NCBI GenBank assembly: GCA_020638555.1
Contig: JACKII010000007.1
Span: forward strand, 1-64,000
Direction: 5' to 3'
From: Alphaproteobacteria bacterium
GTDB lineage: Bacteria > Pseudomonadota > Alphaproteobacteria > Bin95
Length of the DNA stretch: 64,000 bases
Shown: positions 55,513 through 64,000 of the stretch, piece by piece
Layout: every line of letters starts with the position of its first letter
How positions within the stretch are numbered: the first letter of the stretch is position 1
The notes under the pieces: generated by a model
Database searches by the model: none
What the model saw: only the letters and a program-made list of their open reading frames with translations
Told to the model about the DNA's origin: nothing
Program-made: the position numbers and the translations under genes

Positions 55513-57501
55513 ATGAATATCAAATACTTGCTTGGAGTCTCGGTGGTCGCGGTCTGTATCGGATACGGAGCGGGCCATGCGGCCGTGATCGAAACCGGGA
55601 CGAATGTTTTCAATCCGCTGCCGGGCGGCGACGGCTTCATCGGCATCGGCCATGACCCGATGGCGCCGGCGGTCGGGTCCTTGACAATCAATGGCGGCAG
55701 TACCGTCCTGGGAACGGTGGTTCATATCGGTTCGACGGTGAATAGCACCGGCACACTCATGTTGAACGACGGCACCCTCGCCACCGGTGCGGCCGACACC
55801 TACAACGAGGTCAAGATCGGCAACAATGGCACCGGCGCTCTCAGCGCCAGCAATGGCGGTCAGATCCTCATGACCGGGCAACCGTTCTTCGCCGTCGGGC
55901 GCCGGGTGGGGTCGAGCGGCGATGCCGTGTTCGACGCCAGCAGCCTGTCTCTGACCGTGGACAGCGGCGCCGATTTTTCCGCCGGCGTCCAGGTTGGGCG
56001 CGATGGCGGCGGCAGCCTGACGCTGAACAACGGCTCGTCGCTGTCGATCATCGACTCGGTCGGGACGCCGGGCTCCCAAGCCACGTATGGCGAAGTCCTC
56101 ATGGTCGGGCGCGACGGCGGACCCGGAAGCCTCACCGTCGATGCGAGCACGATTCAGGTCTCCGGCACCGGAGCGTCGTTTCACATCGCCCGCGGTGGCG
56201 CCCAGGGCACGGTCGACGTGCGGAATGGCAGCAGTGTCAAACTGACCTCCACGTCGAACCATGCGGACGATGTCGCTGTGGTGCATGTGGGCCAATCCGG
56301 CTCCGGCAACACCGGTGTGCTCACCGTCGAGAACTCCACCCTGACCCTCGACGGTCAGGCGGGCGGCGCCTTCATCCTCATCGGCAGCGATAACACCAAC
56401 GGCGAGGTGACGTTTTCGGGTACCGGAACCGCGGTGACGTTGTCCACCATGGCAAACAGCGCGGTGCAGGTGGGGCGCGATAGCGGCAACGGCCTCCTGA
56501 CCATCGAGAATGGCGCCAGCGTCGCGCTCGATGGCGACAACAGCAATCTGGATGTCGGGCGCGACAGCGCCAATGGCATCGCCACGATCACGGGCGCCGG
56601 AACCACGGTCACGCTGTCCAGCACGGCGTTCAGCACGGTGGTGGTGGGGCGCGATAGCGGCAACGGCATCCTGACCGTAGAGGATGGCGCCACCCTCAAC
56701 ATTAACGGCGACGTCGGCCGCCTCGATGTCGGCCGGGTCGGCGCGACCGGCACGGTGCATGTCACCAGCGGCGGCAAGATCAACGCCATGGGCAGCAGCG
56801 ACGGCGATGTCTTTATCGGCGCGGCCTTCGCCGATTTCGGGCGCCCCGCCGCGGGCATCGGCACCGTCGTCGTCGAAGGCGCGGGCTCGGAGCTGAACGC
56901 GCTGGACGGCGTCTATGTCGGTTCGTCGGAGGTTGGCGGCGGCGGGCCAGGCACCGGCACCCTGACCGTGCGCGATGGCGCGACCATCAACGCGACCAAT
57001 GTCTATGCCGGCACCGGTGGCGTATTGAACGGCGACGGGACCATCAATGCCAACCTCATCGTCGACGGCGGCACGGTGGCGCCCGGCAACTCTCCCGGCA
57101 CCCTGACGGTCAACGGCGACTTCGACCTGTTGATGGGCACGCTGCTGATCGAGATCGCCGGCACCGGCGCCGGGGAGTTCGACGTGCTGAACGTCTCGGG
57201 CGATGCGACCCTGGCGGGCGGAACGATCGAGTTCCAGTTCCTGAACGGCTTCTCGCCCCTGGCGCTCGACGGATTCGACTTTCTCAATGTCGGCGGGACG
57301 TTGGACCTGACCGGAACCCAGTTCGAGGTGAGCGGTCTGGGCAGCGGCTTCCAGTACGACCTGAGCCAGAACGGCGGCGTTTTCAGTCTCGTGGCCCTGA
57401 ACGACGGCAGCACGCAGGCATCCGAACCGGCAGCGGCGGGGCTGCTGGGCGTCGGCCTGCTGGCGCTGTGGACCCGGTCGCGGTTCAGAGTCCGCCGTTG
57501 A
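55513..57501 (+). CDS. secreted repeat-rich beta-helix protein with PEP-CTERM-like tail
   Basis: 662 residues, intact. Signal peptide (MNIKYLLGVSVVAVCIGYGAGHAA). Then passenger-type repeats of about 30-35 residues, each built on the pattern VGRDSGNGxLTIENGAxVxLDGD or LTVDASTIQVSGTG, forming a predicted right-handed beta-helix to about residue 500. NGDGTINANLIVDGGTVAPGNSPGTLTVNGDFDL is the autotransporter-associated repeat type. No beta-barrel follows. Instead the end reads ASEPAAAGLLGVGLLALWTRSRFRVRR, a hydrophobic helix plus Arg cluster as in PEP-CTERM proteins (SEP instead of PEP). Probably exported, surface or matrix. Confidence 0.8.
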   Translation: MNIKYLLGVSVVAVCIGYGAGHAAVIETGTNVFNPLPGGDGFIGIGHDPMAPAVGSLTINGGSTVLGTVVHIGSTVNSTGTLMLNDGTLATGAADTYNEVKIGNNGTGALSASNGGQILMTGQPFFAVGRRVGSSGDAVFDASSLSLTVDSGADFSAGVQVGRDGGGSLTLNNGSSLSIIDSVGTPGSQATYGEVLMVGRDGGPGSLTVDASTIQVSGTGASFHIARGGAQGTVDVRNGSSVKLTSTSNHADDVAVVHVGQSGSGNTGVLTVENSTLTLDGQAGGAFILIGSDNTNGEVTFSGTGTAVTLSTMANSAVQVGRDSGNGLLTIENGASVALDGDNSNLDVGRDSANGIATITGAGTTVTLSSTAFSTVVVGRDSGNGILTVEDGATLNINGDVGRLDVGRVGATGTVHVTSGGKINAMGSSDGDVFIGAAFADFGRPAAGIGTVVVEGAGSELNALDGVYVGSSEVGGGGPGTGTLTVRDGATINATNVYAGTGGVLNGDGTINANLIVDGGTVAPGNSPGTLTVNGDFDLLMGTLLIEIAGTGAGEFDVLNVSGDATLAGGTIEFQFLNGFSPLALDGFDFLNVGGTLDLTGTQFEVSGLGSGFQYDLSQNGGVFSLVALNDGSTQASEPAAAGLLGVGLLALWTRSRFRVRR

Positions 57502-58827
57502 GCCCCAGCGCCGCGCCGGCGAGGTAGAGCGAGCCGGCAATCAACACCGGTCGTGCCTCGCCGCTGGCGCCGGCGCGCGCCCAGTGCCCTGGGGCAGGTC
57601 GTCGGCGGCCTCGGCGGGCAGGCCGGCGGCGCGGGCGGCGTCTGCCAGGGTCTCGGGCGCGAGGCCGGCGCCGGAGCGCGGCACCGGCACGGCGATCAGG
57701 CGGTCGACCGCGGGCGCCAGCAGCGCCAGCATGCCGCGATAGTCCTTGTTGGCGAGCGCTCCCATCACCAGCACCGGCCTGGCAGGCCAGGTGGCGAGTT
57801 CGTCCGCCAGCACCCGGGCGGCGGCCGGGTTGTGGGCGCCGTCGATCCAGATCGGACCGGCCGGCGCGGCCATGCGCGCGAGGACACTGTCGCCGGCGAG
57901 CCGTTGCAGCCGTGCCGGCCATTCGGCCCGTTGCAGGCCGCGGGCGACGGACTCCCGGTCGAAGCCGGTTGGGTGCAAGGCCTCCAGCGTGGCGATGGCG
58001 GTGCCGGCGTTGGCGATCTGGTGGCGGCCCGCCAGCGCCGGGGCCGGCAAGGCCCAGTCCAGGGCTTGGCTGCGATAGCGGAAGCCGCCGCCGGGCAAGG
58101 GCTCGGCCTGCCAATTGCGGCCGTGCTCGGCGGTCGGTGCGTCCAGGGCGGCGGCTTCGGCCCGCAGCACCGCCAGGGCCTCCGGCGGCTGCGGCGCGAA
58201 CACGGCGGGGGTGGCGGGCTTCAGGATGCCGGCTTTCTCGCCGGCGATCCGGGCCAGCGTGTCGCCCAGGAATTCGCGATGGTCGAGGCCGATGGGCGTG
58301 ACGACGCTGACCGCGGTCCGCGGAATCACATTGGTGGCGTCGTAGCGGCCGCCGAGGCCGACCTCCAGCAGCAGATAGTCCGCGGGAGTGCGGGCGAAGG
58401 CCAGGGTGGCCGCGGCCATGGCCATCTCGAAAAAGGTGATGGGCGCCTCGCCATTGGCGGCCTCGCATTCCTCCAGCAACTCCACCAGATAGGGCTCGGC
58501 AATCGGCGTGCCGGCGAGGCGGATGCGCTCGGTGAACGCGATCAGGTGGGGCGAGGTCAGCACATGCACCCGGTGCCCCGCCGCCTCCAGCATGGCGCGC
58601 AGGAAGGCGACGGTGGAGCCCTTGCCGTTGGTGCCGGCGACGTGGATCACCGGCGGCAGATCGGTCTCCGGGTGGCCGAGGCGGGCCAGCAGGCGTTGCA
58701 GCCGCTCCAGCGTCAGGTCGATGACCTTGGGATGCAGGCGGCCGAGGCGCTGCACGATCGGGTCGAACGGCTCGACCGGGTCGAGAGTGGCGAGGGAGGG
58801 GGCGGCGAGGGAAGGAGGGGAGGTCAT
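57485..58827 (-). CDS. folC: folylpolyglutamate/dihydrofolate synthase, one frameshift
   Basis: About 445 residues from the ATG giving MTSPPSLAAP, with GGAGG before it. Adds glutamate to folates and makes dihydrofolate. Mur-ligase-type ATP site VIHVAGTNGKGSTVAFLRAML, then HVLTSPHLIAFTERIRLAG, LLEVGLGGRYDATNVI, GLDHREFLGDTLARIAGEKAGILK, IWIDGAHNPAAARVLADEL and VMGALANKDYRGML. A shift near 57580 separates the last 30 residues (PVLIAGSLYLAGAALGLNGGL), which end at 57485. It overlaps the end of the beta-helix gene by 17 bases, tail to tail. Confidence 0.9.
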
Positions 58828-58918
58828 GGCGGAAACGCCAACCCTTTCGGCGTCATGGCAAGGCCCCGGTCCGCCGCGGCGGTGGGACAGTGTGGTGTTG
58901 CAGCCCGAACACGGGCTC

Positions 58919-58995
58919 GCTTTCCCGGCCGCAGCGCCGGGATCTCCCAAAGGGCCAGCCGCCGCCGGAGATCCCGGCGCCGCGTCCGGGAAAGC
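58919..58995. repeat. palindromic intergenic repeat, type D
   Basis: GCTTTCCCGGCCGCAGCGCCGGGATCTCC and its mirrored arm form a long stem with internal mismatches. It lies directly after the trpA stop, so it probably also ends the trp transcript. In the usual alphaproteobacterial order accD would lie here. Confidence 0.65.
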
Positions 58996-59004
58996 GGTGA
59001 GGCG

Positions 59005-59819
59005 TCAGGCCCCGTGGGCGCCGTCGGCCAGTTGGCGGACCAGGGCCAGGACATGATCCACCAGGCCCGGCTGGGCCTTGCCGTCCGCGTCCAGTTTTGC
59101 GGCCACGGCGTTGACGATGGCGGAGCCGACCACGACCGCGTCGCCCAGCGCGCCGATCTCGCGCGCCTGCTCCGGTGTCTTGACGCCGAAGCCGATGGCG
59201 ATGGGCAGGTCGGTGTGGCGGCGCAACCGCTCCATCACGGGCCGCAGCGTCTCGACCGTCGGCGATTTGGTGCCGGTGATGCCGGTGATGCTGACATGGT
59301 AGATGAAACCGCTGGCGGTGCCGACCACTTTGGGCAGGCGGGCGTCGTCGGTGGTGGGGGCGGTCAGGCGGATGATGTCGAGCCCGGCCGCGGTTGCGGG
59401 CTCGCGCAGCTCCGCGTCCTCCTCCGGCGGCAGGTCGACGGTGATGAGGCCGTCGACGCCGGCGGCGGCGGCATCGCGGGAGAACGCCTCGCAGCCATAG
59501 ATGTAGATCGGGTTGAAATAGCCCATCAGCACGATGGGCGTTTCCTGGTCCTGCTCGCGGAACCGGCGGACCATGGCCAGCACCTTGCGCAGGCTGATGC
59601 CGGCCTTCAGCGCCCGCTGGCCGGCGGCCTGGACGGCCGGGCCGTCGGCGGCGGGGTCGGTGAAGGGCACGCCCAACTCGATCACGTCGACGCCCGCCCC
59701 TGGCAGGCCCTTCAGGATCGCGAACGAGGTCTCGCCGTCCGGATCGCCGGCGGAGATATAGCCGACGAAACCGGTCCTGCCGGCCGATTTCAGGTCGGCG
59801 AAGCGTTTGGCGAGCCGGC

Positions 59820-59823
<4 letters not shown>
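59005..59823 (-). CDS. trpA: tryptophan synthase alpha chain
   Basis: 272 residues. Cleaves indole-3-glycerol phosphate. LAKRFADLKSAGRTGFVGYISAGDPD, DVIELGVPFTDPAADGPAVQAAGQRAL with catalytic Glu and Asp in their usual places, PIVLMGYFNPIYIYG, GVDGLITVDLPPEE and FIYHVSITGITGTK, PIAIGFGVKTPEQA. ATG overlaps the trpB stop, so translation is coupled as usual for the alpha-beta complex. Confidence 0.97.
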
Positions 59824-61034
<1,211 letters not shown>

Positions 61035-61078
61035 CGGTCCCGATCCCTCGCGTTCAGGGAAGGAAAGAGCCGGATAAA

Positions 61079-61720
61079 CTAGATTGCCGCCACCGCGTCA
61101 AGAAAGGCGCGGATGCGCGCGGGGTCTTTCTGCCCCGGCGCACTCTCGACGCCGGAGGAAACATCCACCGCCGCGGCACCGGTGAGCCGCACCGCCTCGG
61201 CCACATTGCCCGCGTGCAGGCCGCCGGAAAGCAGCCAGGGCAGCGGCCATTCGCTGCCCGCCAGCAGGCGCCAGTCGAAGGCGACGGCGTTGCCGCCCGG
61301 CAGCTTGCTGCCCTTCGGCGGCTTGGCGTCGAACAGTAGCCGGTCTGCGGTCTCGCAGTATCGGCGGGCGGTCGCCAAATCCGCCGGTTCGGCAATGGAA
61401 ACGGCCTTCCAGACCGGCAGGCCAAAGCGGGCCTTCACCTCTGCGACGCGCTCCGGCGGCTCCTTGCCGTGCAGTTGGATCGCGTCGAGGGCCACCGCGG
61501 CCAGCGTTTCCTCCAGCAGCGCGTCCTCCGGCGCCACGAACACGCCGACCCGGCCGGCCCGGCCGGCCGCCTGGGCGCTGAGGCCAGCGGCCCGGTCAAG
61601 CGCGACGAAGCGCGGCGAGGGGGGGAAGAACATGAGCCCGATCCAGGCCGCGCCATGCTCCAGCGCGGCCGCCACGCTTTCTGCCGTGTTCAGGCCGCAG
61701 ATTTTCGCCCGGACCGGCAT
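61079..61720 (-). CDS. trpF: phosphoribosylanthranilate isomerase
   Basis: 213 residues from the ATG giving MPVRAKICGLN. Third step of the pathway from anthranilate. RAKICGLNTAESV with catalytic Cys, GAAWIGLMFFPPSPRFV, RVGVFVAPEDALL, IQLHGKEPPERV, PWLLSGGLHAGNV, and VDVSSGVESAPGQKDPARI. 44 bases before trpB. The start lies one base from the pyrF stop. Confidence 0.95.
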   Translation of the reverse strand: MPVRAKICGLNTAESVAAALEHGAAWIGLMFFPPSPRFVALDRAAGLSAQAAGRAGRVGVFVAPEDALLEETLAAVALDAIQLHGKEPPERVAEVKARFGLPVWKAVSIAEPADLATARRYCETADRLLFDAKPPKGSKLPGGNAVAFDWRLLAGSEWPLPWLLSGGLHAGNVAEAVRLTGAAAVDVSSGVESAPGQKDPARIRAFLDAVAAI

Positions 61721-61721
61721 G

Positions 61722-62417
61722 CTAGGCCGCCAGCGAGGCCGCAATCTGCCGCGCGGCCTCGGCCGGATCGGGGGCGCCGGTGATCGGGCGGCCGATGACG
61801 AGCGCGGTGGCGCCGGCGGCGATGGCGTCGGGCGGGGTCATGACCCGCTTCTGGTCCTGGACCGCGGCGCCGGCCGGGCGGATGCCGGGGACGACCAGGT
61901 CGAAATCCGGCCCGATCTCGGCGCGCAGCATCGCGACCTCCGCCGGCGAGCAGACGACGCCGTGGGCGCCGTTCGCCCGGGCAAGGCGGGCGAGGCGCAG
62001 CACTTGCTCGGCAGCGGGGCCCTGCTGGCCGACGGCGGCGAGATCGGCATCGTCCAGGCTGGTGAGCACGGTCACCGCCAGCAAGCGGGTGGCGGGACTC
62101 GCCGTGGCGACGGCATCGGCCGCGGCGCGGATCATCGCCGGCCCGCCGCCGGCATGAATGTTGATATAGCGCGGCTGCAAATGGCCCAGCACCGCCCGCA
62201 GGCCGCCGGCGACGGTGTTCGGGATGTCGTGCAGCTTCAGGTCCAGAAACAGGGGCGTGTGCGCGGCGACCCGCTGCGCCCCCGCCGCACCGTGGGCGTA
62301 GAAGAATTCCAGGCCGATCTTGACCCCGGCCAGATGCGGCGCGACGGCCGCGGCCCACGCCTCCGCTTGCGCGAGGTCGGTGGTGTCGAGGGCGACGAAG
62401 ACCGGGGCTTTGGCCAT
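61722..62417 (-). CDS. pyrF: orotidine 5'-phosphate decarboxylase
   Basis: 231 residues from the ATG giving MAKAPVFVALDT. Last step of UMP synthesis. FVALDTTDLAQAEAWAAAV, VKIGLEFFYAHG and the catalytic network FLDLKLHDIPNTV (D-x-K-x-x-D-I). Then YINIHAGGG, HGVVCSPAEV, LVVPGIRPAGAAVQDQKRVMTP and IGRPITGAPDP. Intact. Confidence 0.96.
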   Translation of the reverse strand: MAKAPVFVALDTTDLAQAEAWAAAVAPHLAGVKIGLEFFYAHGAAGAQRVAAHTPLFLDLKLHDIPNTVAGGLRAVLGHLQPRYINIHAGGGPAMIRAAADAVATASPATRLLAVTVLTSLDDADLAAVGQQGPAAEQVLRLARLARANGAHGVVCSPAEVAMLRAEIGPDFDLVVPGIRPAGAAVQDQKRVMTPPDAIAAGATALVIGRPITGAPDPAEAARQIAASLAA

Positions 62418-62433
62418 GGCGGGGCTCCGCAGT

Positions 62434-62832
62434 TCAGCCGGTGCGGCCCGGCAGCAGGGTCTGCTGCCGGTTGCTGTTGGCGGGGCCGAGCGCCGGCGCG
62501 CGCGCCAGGTCGGCGGCATCGGCGGCCTCGCGCATGGCGGCGAGGTCCCGTTTCAGCTTGTCGTTTTCGCGCCGGGTCTCGGCGGCCTCCATCTGGTAGG
62601 CGCGGCCCAGGCGGCGGCTGTCGCCGTGGCAGAACCACATGACGATGGCGCCGCAGAAAAAGCCGATCACCCAGAAGCCGAGCACGGCGGTGAACAGCGA
62701 CACTTCCAGCCTATCCGGAATGCCCCAGAGCGCCAGCGTCACGGTTTCGCGGGATTCGATGGCAAACAGCAACGCGGCCACGCCCAACACAATGCCGAGC
62801 GCCCAGGCGAAAAAGCGTGTGATCCGGCGCAT
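62434..62832 (-). CDS. lapA: LapA-domain membrane protein
   Basis: 132 residues. Two membrane helices (FFAWALGIVLGVAALLFAIES and VSLFTAVLGFWVIGFFCGAIVMW) joined by the short TVTLALWGIP turn typical of DUF1049/LapA, then a cytoplasmic coiled coil (AAETRRENDKLKRDLAAMREA). LapA-type proteins take part in control of lipopolysaccharide assembly in enterobacteria; the role here is by family only. Placed between ihfB and pyrF as in many Alphaproteobacteria. Confidence 0.85.
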   Translation of the reverse strand: MRRITRFFAWALGIVLGVAALLFAIESRETVTLALWGIPDRLEVSLFTAVLGFWVIGFFCGAIVMWFCHGDSRRLGRAYQMEAAETRRENDKLKRDLAAMREAADAADLARAPALGPANSNRQQTLLPGRTG

Positions 62833-62951
62833 GGGGGACCTTCCCTGAACTTGCGGGTCGTCTCAATCGGTGGCGGGCACCTTACGCAAAGGCGCCCGAC
62901 GATGGCACCACTTTATCGCCGCAGCCGGAAGGCAGGGTGGACGCGGACGGA

Positions 62952-63233
62952 TCAGTCGCCGTTCAGGCGCTCGCGCAGTTCCTTGCCGCATTTGAAGAAC
63001 GGCATTTGCTTGGCCACAACGTCCACCGCCTCGCCGGTGCGGGGATTGCGGCCGGTGCGGGCGTCGCGATGGCGCACCGAAAAGGCGCCGAACCCCCGCA
63101 ATTCAACCCGATTGCCGGTGACGAGCGCCTCCGTGATCTCTTCGAAGATCGTGCCGACAATGCGCTCCACGTCGCGCAGATAGAGGTGCGGGTTGCGCTC
63201 GGCGATTCTCTGGATCAGCTCGGATTTGGTCAC
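62952..63233 (-). CDS. ihfB: integration host factor beta subunit
   Basis: 93 residues. MTKSELIQRIAERNPHLYLRDVERIVGTIFEEI, LVTGNRVELRGFGAFSVRHRDARTGRNPRTGEAVDV with the DNA-contacting arm containing the Pro that intercalates, and PFFKCGKELRERL. Forms the DNA-bending heterodimer with IhfA. Intact. Confidence 0.95.
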   Translation of the reverse strand: MTKSELIQRIAERNPHLYLRDVERIVGTIFEEITEALVTGNRVELRGFGAFSVRHRDARTGRNPRTGEAVDVVAKQMPFFKCGKELRERLNGD

Positions 63234-63367
63234 GGCCCATGCTCCAATTCACACATTATCGACCTCGGGGAACCGCTGAACGCGGGCCCGAATGTCGTAC
63301 TCTAGTCCGTATGTGTGTCTGCATCCGAGGGAAATCCAGATGTTAACGTCAAAGACGTTAAATTGGT

Positions 63368-64000
63368 CTAGAGAGAAGGGTGCCAAATGACCCAGGGGCC
63401 GTCAACGCTTCCCTGAATGCGCAACAGCGAACCGGCGCCCAGGCGTTTGAGGGCTTCACGCACCCAATCGTCCGTACCGTCGCTGTCGACGTTGCGAACC
63501 GGCAGGTCGGCGGCAATGCCGTGTTCGCTCGCCAGCCAATGCCGGGCTTCGGCCTCGCCGCCGATAGCGTCGATCAGGCCGAGCGGCAACGCCTGCCGGC
63601 CGGTGAAGACGCGGCCTGTGCGCACCTGCTCCAGCGTTGGCTCCGCCAGGGGGCGGCGGGAGGTGACGATGGTCAGAAATTGCCGGAACAGGTCGTCGAT
63701 AAGGGCGCGGGTGGCGGCCCGGGCCGGTTCGTCCGGCGTTTCGAACGGGGAGGGGGTGGCCTTCAGCGGTCCGCTGCGGACTTCCTCCACCTGGATGCCG
63801 AGAGAATCGAGCAGGCCTTTCAGCCGCGGCATCTGCATGATCACCCCGACCGAGCCGGTGATCGTGCCGGCACGGGCGACGATATGATCGGTCGCCACCG
63901 CCGCCATATAGCCGCCCGAGGCCGCGACGCCGTCCATCACCGCCACCACCGGCTTCGCCGCGGCCAGTTGCCGGAGCGCGCCATAGAGCGCTTCCGCGCC
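63368..64000 (-). CDS. sppA: signal peptide peptidase SppA, N-terminus beyond the window
   Basis: At least 210 residues; the frame is open to the right edge (…ALYGALRQLAAAKPVVAVMDGVAASGGYMAAVA). The catalytic Ser is in GVAASGGY and AGTITGSVGVIMQMP follows. Later parts (VEEVRSGPLKATPSPFE, GRVFTGRQALPLGLIDAIGGEAEA) match S49 peptidases. The catalytic Lys is probably in LKATPSP. Digests signal peptides left in the membrane. Confidence 0.93.
   Translation of the reverse strand, partial: GAEALYGALRQLAAAKPVVAVMDGVAASGGYMAAVATDHIVARAGTITGSVGVIMQMPRLKGLLDSLGIQVEEVRSGPLKATPSPFETPDEPARAATRALIDDLFRQFLTIVTSRRPLAEPTLEQVRTGRVFTGRQALPLGLIDAIGGEAEARHWLASEHGIAADLPVRNVDSDGTDDWVREALKRLGAGSLLRIQGSVDGPWVIWHPSL

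Overview
The window looks like an alphaproteobacterial chromosome. Its right 34 kb is GC-rich and carries typical alphaproteobacterial housekeeping genes (trpF-trpB-trpA, pyrF, ihfB, lapA, folC, trxA, addA/addB rather than recBCD, tsaE, an amgK/murU-like pair, sppA). The left 29.6 kb is accessory DNA of lower and variable GC. A Rhodospirillales-like host is an inference from gene content only.

Layout. (1) 1-2418: the end of a genomic island, with a P4-type tyrosine integrase, an operon of small genes running off the left edge, and a 3' fragment of a tRNA-Lys as the presumed attachment site. (2) 2781-29604: a mobilizable element ending at an intact tRNA-Thr(CGT). It begins with two tandem, diverged copies of a mobilization module (small ORF, mobC, relaxase, AT-rich cargo, ardA). 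The first copy is decayed and retains only the 3' scrap of ardA. An 8-base direct repeat, AATGGTGC, precedes each module copy and recurs at the 3' end of the tRNA, which suggests two related elements stacked at one site. (3) Inside this element, 9644-19495 is a defence island: DNA cytosine methyltransferase, an RpoD-like sigma factor, a DrmA-like helicase, a DrmB-like DUF1998 protein, a convergent NERD-UvrD helicase, Vsr and an HNH endonuclease. This resembles DISARM without the DrmC phospholipase-D protein but with a sigma factor and base-repair or nuclease partners. It is the most interesting part of the window. (4) 19914-21979 encodes an HEXXH protein and a putative HTH protein, followed by a 20-base palindrome. 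(5) 22240-28052 is a VirD4-like coupling protein with membrane and vWA-like partners but no recognisable VirB genes. (6) 28049-29674 is a large serine recombinase whose frame runs antisense into the tRNA.

From 29.7 kb onward: a PEP-CTERM-like secreted protein; a cupin dioxygenase and a TauD-like oxygenase; N-formylglutamate amidohydrolase, an unknown protein and an HD-GYP protein in one overlapping operon; UbiD; SDR; DUF2189; acyl-CoA synthetase; VOC; GST; an NHL protein; a peptide-type ABC binding protein; gpmA; then the housekeeping blocks. Palindromic intergenic repeats of several types sit between these genes.

Reading-frame breaks are numerous in 2.8-28.5 kb (about every 200-400 bases), rare in 29.7-64 kb and absent from the island end at 1-2.2 kb. 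The pieces join into well-conserved proteins by single-base shifts. They are therefore annotated as whole genes with frameshifts, either recent decay or consensus errors confined largely to the element. No CRISPR array or rRNA gene was seen.
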